Assembly (NCBI GenBank): GCA_029977225.1
Contig: JAPOLH010000007.1
Location: forward strand, 1 to 36,512
Length of the DNA: 36,512 nt
From: Verrucomicrobiaceae bacterium
Lineage (GTDB): Bacteria; Verrucomicrobiota; Verrucomicrobiia; Verrucomicrobiales; Akkermansiaceae
Direction of reading: 5' to 3'
This document shows, in pieces, positions 8,941 through 17,947 of the stretch (position 1 is the stretch's first letter; each line of letters starts with the position of its first letter). Made by a program: the position numbers and the translations under genes. The notes beneath the pieces were generated by a model. It saw only the letters and a list, made by a program, of their open reading frames with translations. It searched no databases and was not told the origin of the DNA.

Positions 8941-9330
8941 ATGATTGATGTCGTGTGTGGAATCATCCGAGACGAGCGTGGGCGTTTGCTCGCGGGGCTG
9001 AGGCCTCAAGGCAAGCATCTTGGCGGATTGTGGGAATTGCCGGGGGGGAAGGTTGATCCGGGTGAGACTCCCGAGGAGGCTCTTGTGCGAGAGTTGCGTG
9101 AAGAGCTTGGGATTGAGGTTGAGGTAGGATTGCCCTTCGAACCGGTAAGTTGGCAATACGAGAGCGGATTGATTCGTTTGTTATCGTATGCATGTGAGAT
9201 CCGTTCCGGTGATTTGACTGTGATGAGCCATGAGCGGGTTGCTTGGGTGGGATTGGACGAGTTGATGGGGCTCGAGTGGGCGCCGGCGGATGTGCCGGTA
9301 CTGAGGCAAGTTTGTTCTCGTTTTTCCTGA
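8941..9330 (+). CDS. NUDIX hydrolase, MutT/8-oxo-dGTP diphosphatase-like
   Basis: Nudix box GGKVDPGETPEEALVRELREELGI. Confidence 0.9.
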   Translation: MIDVVCGIIRDERGRLLAGLRPQGKHLGGLWELPGGKVDPGETPEEALVRELREELGIEVEVGLPFEPVSWQYESGLIRLLSYACEIRSGDLTVMSHERVAWVGLDELMGLEWAPADVPVLRQVCSRFS

Positions 9331-9384
9331 GGATTGGATTGACGTCGTGTTTTGCATTTGTGGAGATGGGTACTGCTTTAATGT

Positions 9385-11289
9385 ATGAAACTTTTCCATA
9401 AATTGGGTATTCTGCTGTTTTATTTGATGGCGTTACCGTCTCACGCGGAAATTCCATCCGATGTCGATATCGCGGATTTGAAGAAGGCTGCTTTGCAGAT
9501 TGACCAACAAGTGGCTGCATTTTATCGCGCCAAAAAATTTGACGTGCCGAAGGTTGCGGATGACGCGACCTTTATGCGTCGGGCATTTTTGGTGGCGGTG
9601 GGCAGGATTCCTACCGCGGAGGAGGCTTTGGATTTTCTGGAAATTGAGGATCCTTTGAAACGCGAGTTGCTGGTTTCCTATCTCATCAACTCGGAGGGGT
9701 ATCACAGCCACATGAGCAATTGGGTTTTTGATCTCATGCGTGTGACTGAGCGCGGCAATGGCGAGCGAACTCCTCGGGTGCCGTATCGTCATTGGGTGAG
9801 AGAGGCAATGGCATCGAATATGCCATGGGATGAGTTTACCAAGCGTTTGCTCAGCTCACAGGGTGATGGTTGGGACAAGGAAACCGGAGGAGTGGGCTAT
9901 TACACTCGGGATTTAGGCATGCCGCTGGACAATTTATCCAACACAATGCGGATCTTTCTCGGGGAGAGAATGGAGTGTGCGCAATGCCATGATGATCCTT
10001 TCGGCGATACCGAGCGTCATGATTTCTATCAACTAGCTGCCTTTACCCACGGGCAGGGTGCGGTCGGACAGAGTTTCGTTGCACCATTGATTTCCGAATT
10101 TAATACGAAAGAAAAACTATTTTCCCCTGAGTATCACGCGATTAAAATGCTTCGAGTTGGGGTGTACGAGCTTTCATTGGCTGGAGGAGGCAATGGCAGG
10201 ATACCATTGCCCTCGGACTATCAGTATCGCGATGGCAAGCCTGGAGAAATGGTGGCTGGAAAGACCCCTTTCGGTAAAATGGTGCGGACGTCGGACCGCA
10301 AGGATGAAGGGGATGGGCGCGTAAAACTCGCTGATTGGGTGGTCAACAAGACCGAAGGCCAGTTCTCCACGGTCATTGCCAACCGCATGTGGAAGCGAGT
10401 GATGGGCAAAGGGGTGATAGAGCCAGCGGACGAGTATGTGGAGGCGAAGGATACCAATCATCCCGAGTTGGTGGAGCTTTTGAGTTCCCTGATGGTGTCC
10501 CTCAAATACGATCTGCGCGCGTTTCAGCAGGTATTGCTGCTCACCAAGACCTTTCAGTTTGCGACCAATCCGCAGGCGTCCGTGCTCGAGGGTGGGGATG
10601 ATTTGCACGGGCGTAAGATTGACCGGCTTTCGGCCGAGCAGATATGGGATTCGTTGGTGACGCTTGCTGATGGGAATCCCGATCGCAAGCCGCGTAGGAG
10701 TCGCGATGAGCGGATCATCGTTGGGGGGCGCCCGGTTTTGGTTGGCAAAAAAACCATGTCTCAACTTTCAAAGGAAGTGCTTGCGCTGCAGTCGGAGAAG
10801 GATGTGCGGGCTTATTTCGATAAATTGCTCGAGGAGATCAAAATGGACGATCATTACCAAGCGAGCGGTGCGACGATGTCGATGACTGCAAAGGGTGTAG
10901 GCGACGGATCCAATCCGATGGTGCGGGCTTCCGAGTTGTCGTCGCCAGCACCGCGAGACCACCTACTATACATCTTTGGTGCATCTGACCGTGAGGTAGT
11001 CGATGCGGCCAGCAAAGAGCCGAATGTGGGTCAGGTGCTTTCTTTGATGAATGGTTTCGTGCAAGACAACTTGGTTGGGAAGTCATCCGCGCATTTGTAC
11101 AAGTGTCTGGAGGGAGTGAGCTCCAATGAGGAAAAAATCCGCCGCTTGTATCTGGCGATACTGAGTCGCCCTCCGAGTTCTGAAGAGATGGCTCTGATGA
11201 TGGAAGAACTTAAGGCGCGTGGTGACGAAGGATGCCGCAATATGGTTTCCGCCCTCATCATGTCTTCAGAATTTATCTTTCTCCAATAA
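9385..11289 (+). CDS. DUF1549/DUF1553 domain-containing secreted protein
   Basis: Signal peptide MKLFHKLGILLFYLMALPSHA; MRIFLGERMECAQCHDDPFGDTERHDFYQLAAF (DUF1549 motif with CxxCH); C-terminal LYLAILSRPPSSEEMALM...ALIMSSEFIFLQ (DUF1553). Confidence 0.9.
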   Translation: MKLFHKLGILLFYLMALPSHAEIPSDVDIADLKKAALQIDQQVAAFYRAKKFDVPKVADDATFMRRAFLVAVGRIPTAEEALDFLEIEDPLKRELLVSYLINSEGYHSHMSNWVFDLMRVTERGNGERTPRVPYRHWVREAMASNMPWDEFTKRLLSSQGDGWDKETGGVGYYTRDLGMPLDNLSNTMRIFLGERMECAQCHDDPFGDTERHDFYQLAAFTHGQGAVGQSFVAPLISEFNTKEKLFSPEYHAIKMLRVGVYELSLAGGGNGRIPLPSDYQYRDGKPGEMVAGKTPFGKMVRTSDRKDEGDGRVKLADWVVNKTEGQFSTVIANRMWKRVMGKGVIEPADEYVEAKDTNHPELVELLSSLMVSLKYDLRAFQQVLLLTKTFQFATNPQASVLEGGDDLHGRKIDRLSAEQIWDSLVTLADGNPDRKPRRSRDERIIVGGRPVLVGKKTMSQLSKEVLALQSEKDVRAYFDKLLEEIKMDDHYQASGATMSMTAKGVGDGSNPMVRASELSSPAPRDHLLYIFGASDREVVDAASKEPNVGQVLSLMNGFVQDNLVGKSSAHLYKCLEGVSSNEEKIRRLYLAILSRPPSSEEMALMMEELKARGDEGCRNMVSALIMSSEFIFLQ

Positions 11290-11293
11290 CACC

Positions 11294-12595
11294 ATGAGCG
11301 ATTCCATGTTTCGAAAGGCAGACGAGCTTACGCGTCGTCATTTCATGTCAGGTGCCGCCCGCACTTATCTTGGGGTGCATTTATTGCCGATGCTTGGATC
11401 GACGGTTGCCTCGGCAGGGACTGAGGATGCGGCGGCGGGAAAGGCCAAGCATGTCATTTACCTCTACATGTCGGGCGGGATGAGCCATGTCGACACCTTT
11501 GATCCCAAGCCCAAGAAGAAGGAGATCATGGGCAAGACTGAGGCGATTCCGACTAATGTCGATGGGCTGATGGTGGGGCATTACCTCAAAAAAACCGCAG
11601 AGGTGATGGACAAGGTATGTGTGATCAACTCCATGAATTCCACGCAGGGGGCGCATCAGCAGGGCACCTATGTCATGCAAACGAGTTACACCATGCGTGG
11701 CACGATCCAGCATCCTTCTGTGGGATCGTGGATTTTGAAACTGGCTGGTAAAATTCATCCCGAATTGCCGGGATATGTGGCGATTGACAGTCCGCCCGAC
11801 CACACTGGTGGAGGATTTTTTGGGGCCAAGTATGCCGCTGCGCCGATCGGTAGCCCGGGTGAGGGTTTGAAGGATTCGCGTCTTAGCCGTGGGGTGACCG
11901 AAGATAATTTTGGTCACCGACTTTCTTTGGCAGACAAGTTGAACCGTCAGTTTCATGGGCGTTATCCGAATGTGGATGTGAAAGCCTATGAGGATCTTTA
12001 TCGCGAGGCAGCTGCGTTGATGAAATCAAAGGATCTGGTGGCGTTTGATTTGAAGCTTGAGCCTGAGAGTGTGAGGAACCTGTACGGGACTGGTCGTTTC
12101 GCGCAGGGTTGCCTGCTTGCGCGGCGTCTGGTGCAGCACGGAGTGCGCTTTGTTGAGGTGCAGCTTGGAGGCTGGGATACCCATTTCGACAACTTCACAG
12201 GAGTCGAGGGGCGATGCAAAGAATTCGACCAGGCTTATGCCGCACTGCTCACGGACCTCGAAAAAACCGGCATGCTCAAGGACACATTGGTGGTGGTAGC
12301 GACCGAATTTGGCCGTTCGCCAACGATTGATAAAATTTTCAACGATGGTCGTGGCCATCATCCTGCGGCATTCAGTTGTTTGCTGGCTGGTGGTAGTGTG
12401 AAGGGTGGAACCAGCTACGGTGAGACGGATGCGACGGGGTCGCGGGTCAAGGATGGGCTTGTCACCGTACAGGATTTCAACGCGACAATTGCTTACGGAT
12501 TGGGCTTGCCGTTCGACAAGGTTGAGTATTCGCCGAGCAAGCGGCCATTTAAGATTGGCGACAACGGTACTCCGGTGAAATCGATCTTCAGTTGA
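11294..12595 (+). CDS. DUF1501 domain-containing protein (alkaline phosphatase/sulfatase-like fold) with twin-arginine-like signal
   Basis: LTRRHFMSGAARTYLGVHLLPML; YLYMSGGMSHVDTFDPKP, QLGGWDTHFDNF, VVVATEFGRSPTI...GRGHHPAAFSCLLAGG. Confidence 0.92.
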   Translation: MSDSMFRKADELTRRHFMSGAARTYLGVHLLPMLGSTVASAGTEDAAAGKAKHVIYLYMSGGMSHVDTFDPKPKKKEIMGKTEAIPTNVDGLMVGHYLKKTAEVMDKVCVINSMNSTQGAHQQGTYVMQTSYTMRGTIQHPSVGSWILKLAGKIHPELPGYVAIDSPPDHTGGGFFGAKYAAAPIGSPGEGLKDSRLSRGVTEDNFGHRLSLADKLNRQFHGRYPNVDVKAYEDLYREAAALMKSKDLVAFDLKLEPESVRNLYGTGRFAQGCLLARRLVQHGVRFVEVQLGGWDTHFDNFTGVEGRCKEFDQAYAALLTDLEKTGMLKDTLVVVATEFGRSPTIDKIFNDGRGHHPAAFSCLLAGGSVKGGTSYGETDATGSRVKDGLVTVQDFNATIAYGLGLPFDKVEYSPSKRPFKIGDNGTPVKSIFS

Positions 12596-13505
12596 TGTCC
12601 GTTGCGGAGTGATCGAGCGAGCGCTCGATCAGTGTGAAAATTTCCTGCGGTGATTTTCCCGCATTGCGGAGTGAGGCGATTGATTGCGAGTCGGCGCGTT
12701 TTGCCAGTCTTTTGCCGTGCTCGTCGGTCACGAGCGGGTGGTGGAGGTAGGCGGGTGCAGGGAGTTTTAGCAAAGTTTGGAGCAAGCGGTGTACATGCGT
12801 CGATTGAAGAAGATCTTCACCGCGTGTGACATGGGTGATGCCTTGGAATGCATCGTCCACGACGACCGCGAGGTGGTAGGCTGGACCGATGTCCTTGCGG
12901 GCGAGGATCACATCACCAAGAAGCGATGGCTCGACGCAGATGCGTCCAAAGCGCAAATCGGTAAACTCGAGCGGTCCACTGAGTTGGGAAGCGAGTTCGG
13001 AATTCAGTCGCCAAGAGTGGGCAATGCCTGCCTCGATCTTTTCCTGCTGTTGCTCAAGGCTCAAAGCGCGGCAGGTGCCCGGGTAGGGAGGACCATCGGG
13101 ACCGTGAGGTGCGGATGGCATGCGTGCTGTTTCAGCAAGAATTTCGCTGCGGGTGCAAAAGCATGGGTAGATTGCGCCGATGGATTTAAGTTGGGCGAGT
13201 GCGGATTGATAGGCGTCGCTACGTGTGGATTGCCGCAGGGGTGTTTCATTCCATGGAAGTCCTAGCCATTTCAGATCCGTTTCGATCGCATCGTAGTAGT
13301 CGGGTTTGACTCGGGGTGTGTCGATGTCTTCGAAACGCAGTAGGAAAATGCCCTCGGTGCTTTGTAGAGCCAGCTCGCGTGCGACCCATGCGGCGTAGGC
13401 GTGCCCCATGTGGAGCAGGCCGGTAGGGCTTGGTGCGAAGCGTGTGACGATGGGCGCGTTGCCTGCGAAAATTTCCCGGGTAAGGCCTTGGAGCTGCAAG
13501 GTCAT
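12588..13505 (-). CDS. gluQ: Glutamyl-Q tRNA(Asp) synthetase (GluQRS)
   Basis: TRFAPSPTGLLHMGHAYAAW (HIGH-like), CFCTR...YPGTCR zinc site, GKRLAKR (KMSKS-like). Only about 305 aa with no anticodon-binding domain. Confidence 0.93.
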   Translation of the reverse strand: MTLQLQGLTREIFAGNAPIVTRFAPSPTGLLHMGHAYAAWVARELALQSTEGIFLLRFEDIDTPRVKPDYYDAIETDLKWLGLPWNETPLRQSTRSDAYQSALAQLKSIGAIYPCFCTRSEILAETARMPSAPHGPDGPPYPGTCRALSLEQQQEKIEAGIAHSWRLNSELASQLSGPLEFTDLRFGRICVEPSLLGDVILARKDIGPAYHLAVVVDDAFQGITHVTRGEDLLQSTHVHRLLQTLLKLPAPAYLHHPLVTDEHGKRLAKRADSQSIASLRNAGKSPQEIFTLIERSLDHSATDIN

Positions 13506-13514
13506 GGTTAGGGT

Positions 13515-14084
13515 TTAGGCGGCTACCGATGCGAGCTCTTCAAAGACCTTGGTGATTTCTTCAAATTTTTCTGATGCGATCACCGGGCTTTGATCCGTGT
13601 TGGGGACGGGGGGGAGTTTGATCCAGCTGCGGCATCCGCCAAAGGCGCTGGTGTAGGTGAGCTCCCAGGGCTTGTTGAGTTTGAAGACCCGAACGAGGGC
13701 GACGTGGATGCTACCGGAGCTCATGCCTTTGCCTTGCCAGTCGAAGCGTTCGCGCACGGTGGCTTCGGTGAGAATATGGAATGGTGCGAGTGCCGCGACC
13801 TTTTGCCAATCGGTCAAAGTCACTGCATGGAGCGCCTCGGCGCGATGTGTGATGTGGACGGTGTCGCCAACTTGCCACTCGGCAAGTGCTTGCACGCAGC
13901 CTTCGCGGACATGCTCGGCTTGGGCGTGAAAGCGGGTGGGAAAGAGATAAAAGGAATCATGGGCGAATGAGAACCCTTCGCGGCCTTCGTGGATGCCACC
14001 TTTGCGCAGGATGATGCTTTGTTTGCCGCTTGCGAGAGCGTCGCAGACGACTTGCCATTCCTTGAAGCCGGTGGTCGGATCCAT
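13515..14084 (-). CDS. DUF1802 family protein
   Basis: FKEWQVVCDALASGKQSIILRKGGIHEGREGFSFAHDSFYLFPTRFHAQAEHV is characteristic of the family. Confidence 0.8.
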   Translation of the reverse strand: MDPTTGFKEWQVVCDALASGKQSIILRKGGIHEGREGFSFAHDSFYLFPTRFHAQAEHVREGCVQALAEWQVGDTVHITHRAEALHAVTLTDWQKVAALAPFHILTEATVRERFDWQGKGMSSGSIHVALVRVFKLNKPWELTYTSAFGGCRSWIKLPPVPNTDQSPVIASEKFEEITKVFEELASVAA

Positions 14085-14088
14085 CGGG

Positions 14089-14319
14089 TCAATTCAAATC
14101 ATCGGCAGTGACCGATGTTTGTTCGCGATTGCCCAGGATGTGGGCTTGATGAACAACGCGCTCGGATGCTGGGTCGAAGCGGTAGCCGTGGCAATTGGGG
14201 CAGAGGCTAGTGCCGCTGCCGACGATCGAATCGCAACCTTCACAGACTTTGTAGGCCGTGGGGTTGGCAGCTATTTTTGCGGCGGCGGCTGCGCGGTTGG
14301 GTACTGCGGGTTCTGGCAT
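14089..14319 (-). CDS. Small zinc-ribbon protein
   Basis: 76 aa with CEGC...CPNC pair of CxxC knuckles; 4-bp gap to the downstream DUF1802 gene. Confidence 0.72.
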   Translation of the reverse strand: MPEPAVPNRAAAAAKIAANPTAYKVCEGCDSIVGSGTSLCPNCHGYRFDPASERVVHQAHILGNREQTSVTADDLN

Positions 14320-14328
14320 TGCGTTCAG

Positions 14329-14369
14329 AAAAAAAGCGGCACCGGGTGACCGGTCCGCTTGATTTTTTT
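14329..14369 (-). terminator. Intrinsic terminator of rpsT (appears bidirectional)
   Basis: Minus strand AAGCGGaCCGG-TCAC-CCGGtgCCGCTTTTTTT; T/A tracts on both sides. Confidence 0.7.
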
Positions 14370-14402
14370 CAGTGGGTACCGGTGATTCCGGAATGTGTCA
14401 CC

Positions 14403-14666
14403 TTAGGCAATCGCTGCCAGCGACTTCGAGGTCTTGCTCTTGAGGTTGGCGGCCTTGTTTGGGTGGATGAGGTTGCGCTTGGCTGCCTTGTCCACGGCGG
14501 AGGAGAATTCGGAGCTGGCCTTAGCGGCGCTTTCCTTGTCGCCGGCAGCGATGGCTGCGAGCGTCTTTTTGCGCAAGGTTTTAATGCGGCTTTTGGCGGC
14601 ACGATTGCGCTCGGTGCGGACGATGGTTTGGCGGGCGCGTTTGATGGATGACTTGTGGTTGGCCAT
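14403..14666 (-). CDS. rpsT: 30S ribosomal protein S20
   Basis: MANHKSSIKRARQTIVRTERNRAAKSRIKTLRKKTLAAIAAGD...VDKAAKRNLIHPNKAANLKSKTSKSL. Confidence 0.96.
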   Translation of the reverse strand: MANHKSSIKRARQTIVRTERNRAAKSRIKTLRKKTLAAIAAGDKESAAKASSEFSSAVDKAAKRNLIHPNKAANLKSKTSKSLAAIA

Positions 14667-14767
14667 GATGAATGATGGAAGGAAGGTCGCTTGCGTGCGG
14701 GGGCGCAAATTAGGGATTGGAGGGGAGGTGTCAAGCTCGTCTTTTCGGGAAATTCCGAGCGGATGGC

Positions 14768-15394
14768 TCAGCCGCGGGGGGATTTGCCGTTGGTGCCGGC
14801 CATTTGGGTGGACCTGGAGCTTGAGCTGCGGATGGATTTGCGGATGACGAAGACATCCGCGCCGTATCCGACGCGGTTATAGAGGTCTGCAATATCGCGG
14901 CTGGACATGCGGATGCAACCGTACGAGGCGGGTCTGCCGAGGCGGTGCTCCTCGGGGGTGCCGTGGATGTAAATGGTGCGCTTGAAAGCGTTGCGGTTGC
15001 GGTCTTCGGTGCCTTTGAGCCAGAGAATGCGGGTGACGATCGGATCGCGGCCGGGTGCGTTGGGCTTGAGGATCTCGCCGGTGCGGCGGCGGCTTTTGAA
15101 GACACTTCCAAGCGGTGAGTCGCAGCCTATTTTTTTCGCGACTTGGAGGCGGCCGAGCGGCGTGCAGTTGCTTCCAGGGCGGTCGCCGCAGCCGAATTTC
15201 GAGGTCGAGATTTTATAAGTTTTCACCGGGACACCGTCACGGACGAGCAGCATTTTCTGGTCCTTGACGCTGACGATCATCTTGTTGCGATTGTCCTTGC
15301 CGATGCCGACGAATCCTCCGGTGCTGCAGCTTGAAAGGCAGCAAGCCGCGACGAGTGCGATGATGGCGGCTGGGACTTGGAGCACTTTTTTCAT
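14768..15394 (-). CDS. L,D-transpeptidase (YkuD) lipoprotein
   Basis: Lipobox-like LSSCS; catalytic IYIHGTPEEHRLGRPASYGCIRMSSRDIADLY. Confidence 0.9.
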   Translation of the reverse strand: MKKVLQVPAAIIALVAACCLSSCSTGGFVGIGKDNRNKMIVSVKDQKMLLVRDGVPVKTYKISTSKFGCGDRPGSNCTPLGRLQVAKKIGCDSPLGSVFKSRRRTGEILKPNAPGRDPIVTRILWLKGTEDRNRNAFKRTIYIHGTPEEHRLGRPASYGCIRMSSRDIADLYNRVGYGADVFVIRKSIRSSSSRSTQMAGTNGKSPRG

Positions 15395-15410
15395 ATCAAC
15401 GCATTAGGGA

Positions 15411-16913
15411 TCATTTGCGTTTTGCGACTTCGCTAGCAGTTTGGCCAGACTCCGATGAGATCATGCGGGAGAGCGATGCGAGCGAGGTGTAGAAAAATCC
15501 GATCGGGAAGGGCAGTAGGAGAATCGCAGATGAGACGTTGCCCTTCATGGCGGCCTCGATGACGATGAAGAGGAAGAAGAAACCGAAGAGCAGCTCCACG
15601 AAGGGCGTGAGGGTTTTCATTGCCTTGTAGCTGCTTTTTTTCCAGTCGCTGGCCTTGGTTTGGCCGATGCCGTACTTGGGAGTGCGGACGAAGGCGGTCT
15701 GATGGTTAAAGATAGCTTCGATCACAGCTTTGGCGTTGCTGATCGACATGCCGATGCCGAGGGCGAGCAAAAGGGGCAGGTAGGGGATTTCTTTCCACCA
15801 AGTGCCGGGGCGCAGGGCTTTTTGTGAGAAGAGGTAGAAGACGATCACCGACACCGAGGAGAAGAAGAAGATCGGTACATTGATGATGTAATAGGTGAGT
15901 TTTCCGAAATCCGGCTGCGATTGCTGGTTCGGATAGATTAGGAAGCAAAGTAGGATGAGGAGCAGGTAGGCGAAGTTGGAGGTTAGGTGGAAGGTGGCCT
16001 CGACCTTCACGCTGAAGGGCACATCGCTGCGCCAGATCGCGGGCAGGACTTTTTTGCAAACTTGGATCGAGCCTTTTGTCCAGCGGTGTTGCTGGCTTTT
16101 GAAGCCATCCATGTCGATTGGCAGCTCGGCCGGAGTTTCGACATCGTTGAGGAAAATGAAGCGCCAGCCTTTGAGTTGGGCGCGGTAGCTGAGGTCCATG
16201 TCCTCCGTGAGCGTGTCGTGCTCCCAACCACCGGCGTCGGCGATGCAGGACTTGCGCCAAATGCCGCCCGTGCCGTTGAAAGTGAAAAAGCGGCCGGAGC
16301 GGTTGCGGGCGGTTTGCTCGAGTTCCATGTGTCCGTCCAGGAACATCGCTTGGATGCGGGTGAGCACATTGAAGCTGCGGTTGAGGTGACCCCAGCGGGT
16401 TTGGATCAGGCCGATTTTTTCATCGGTGAAAAAGTGGATCGTTTTTTGCAGCAGGTCGGGGTTTGGAACGAAGTCCGCATCGAGGATGAGCAGGAAATCG
16501 CCCTTTGCCATGCGGGTGCCGTTTTCGAGGGCGCCTGCCTTGTAACCAGTGCGGTCGCTGCGGTGGATGTGATCGGCATCAAAACCAAGCGCCTTGAGGC
16601 GGTCGATGCCATCTCGGCAGATGTCGACCGTCTGGTCGGTCGAGTCGTCGAGAAGCTGAATTTGCAGCTTTTCCTTCGGGTAATCGAGCGCGGCGACTGC
16701 ATTGAGAAGGCGGTCGACCACATGCATTTCATTGAACACCGGGAGTTGGACTGTGACGACCGGGAGTTCTTGGAAATGTGATTTTGGCTTCGGGTGGTTG
16801 CGCGCGTGCTTCAGGTAGAGGAAAACGATCGCAAGGCGGTGGGAGCCGAAGCCGGCAAGTCCGATGAGAACGAGAATGTACGCGGCGTACCAGATGGGCG
16901 AGGACCAGTCCAT
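15411..16913 (-). CDS. Membrane-bound processive family 2 glycosyltransferase (cellulose/mannan synthase-like)
   Basis: VTVQLPVFNEMHVVDRLLNAVAALDYPKEKLQIQLLDDSTD, LILDADFVPNPD, TEDMDLSYRAQLKGW, QQHRWTKGS (QxxRW), multiple TM segments. Confidence 0.9.
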   Translation of the reverse strand: MDWSSPIWYAAYILVLIGLAGFGSHRLAIVFLYLKHARNHPKPKSHFQELPVVTVQLPVFNEMHVVDRLLNAVAALDYPKEKLQIQLLDDSTDQTVDICRDGIDRLKALGFDADHIHRSDRTGYKAGALENGTRMAKGDFLLILDADFVPNPDLLQKTIHFFTDEKIGLIQTRWGHLNRSFNVLTRIQAMFLDGHMELEQTARNRSGRFFTFNGTGGIWRKSCIADAGGWEHDTLTEDMDLSYRAQLKGWRFIFLNDVETPAELPIDMDGFKSQQHRWTKGSIQVCKKVLPAIWRSDVPFSVKVEATFHLTSNFAYLLLILLCFLIYPNQQSQPDFGKLTYYIINVPIFFFSSVSVIVFYLFSQKALRPGTWWKEIPYLPLLLALGIGMSISNAKAVIEAIFNHQTAFVRTPKYGIGQTKASDWKKSSYKAMKTLTPFVELLFGFFFLFIVIEAAMKGNVSSAILLLPFPIGFFYTSLASLSRMISSESGQTASEVAKRK

Positions 16914-17096
16914 GAGAGAGAAAAATTAAGTTGAGGGCGGCGGGTTTGGATTGATTCAAAGAAGTTGAATATCAATCGTCTGCCGGCGCAGTGAAGCAGT
17001 CGGACGGAGGGGAGTCAAGCGCCGGAGGGTTAGAGCTGGCCCCGCAACCACGTAATGACCGGTGCAGGGCGGCAGGGATGGGCAGCTCGCTGGATT

Positions 17097-17831
17097 CTAC
17101 TCGCGGCGGTTGAGGGCCATCATGAGAAAGTAAAGCAGTTGCGCGATCGAGCCGACAGCGGCGGCGACATAGGTCATCGCGGCCCAGAAGAGAGCATTTT
17201 TGGCGCGCTCGTGTTCGATACTGGCAGAGATGCCGCTACGCTCCATCCAGGCGAGAGCACGATTGCTGGCATCGAACTCGACTGGGAGGGTCACGATGGA
17301 GAAGAGGGTCGTGACGGCAAAAAGGCCGACCCAGGTCCACAGGATCGTGGGGTTATTCATGAGGCTGACTCCAACAAGACCGGCGATCATGATGAAATTG
17401 AGGATTTTGCTCGAGAGTTGGACGGCCGGGACCATTTTTGAACGGAAAGTGAGCCAGTGGTAGGCTTGCTGGTGTTGGATCGCGTGGCCGCATTCGTGGG
17501 CGGCAACGGCGGCGGCTGCGATCGAATTCACATGGTAGACCGGCTCGCTGAGGTTGACGGTTTTCTTGATCGGATCGTAGTGGTCGGTGAGTTGGCCTTC
17601 GACGCTTATGACGCGCACGTCGGTGATGCCGTTTTGGCGGAGCATCAGCTCAGCGACTTCAGCGCCGGTCATGCTGATCGGAATCTGGGAATATTGGCTG
17701 AAGCGGCGCTTGAGCATGCCACTGATGAGCATGCTGGAGACCATGGTTACCCCGATGATGAGCATGTAGAGTGGCGAGAATCCGCCCGGGGCCGGTGCCA
17801 TTTGCGCGAGAATGGAGATTTCAGAGATCAT
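17097..17831 (-). CDS. YugP-like membrane zinc metallopeptidase
   Basis: VNLSEPVYHVNSIAAAAVAAHECGHAIQHQQAYHWLTFRSKMVP and TLPVEFDASNRALAWM. Confidence 0.9.
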   Translation of the reverse strand: MISEISILAQMAPAPGGFSPLYMLIIGVTMVSSMLISGMLKRRFSQYSQIPISMTGAEVAELMLRQNGITDVRVISVEGQLTDHYDPIKKTVNLSEPVYHVNSIAAAAVAAHECGHAIQHQQAYHWLTFRSKMVPAVQLSSKILNFIMIAGLVGVSLMNNPTILWTWVGLFAVTTLFSIVTLPVEFDASNRALAWMERSGISASIEHERAKNALFWAAMTYVAAAVGSIAQLLYFLMMALNRRE

Positions 17832-17947
17832 GGTGTTTGTTTAGCAAGAGGGTGACAGCATGTAAACGATTCCGTTTGGAGAATTGGTTCAAAATATTTT
17901 CATCGGATTTCGAGCAGTTGACATTAAATTGGGTTGTCCGTTCCGCC

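Noticed and set aside
8538-8966. Minus-strand 142-aa Ser/Phe-rich ORF opposite the Cys/Lys-rich gene
   Set aside because: Composition is the mirror of the A-rich repeat; the plus-strand ORF has a signal peptide, a fitting start and a terminator, whereas this ORF does not.
15987-16781. 264-aa plus-strand ORF
   Set aside because: Antisense to the GT2 glycosyltransferase with its conserved catalytic motifs.
17771-17947. N-terminal extension of the 4-alpha-glucanotransferase ORF
   Set aside because: Overlaps the divergent YugP-like gene start; the family-typical start MRIYFRVNFRTEPG is at 17948.
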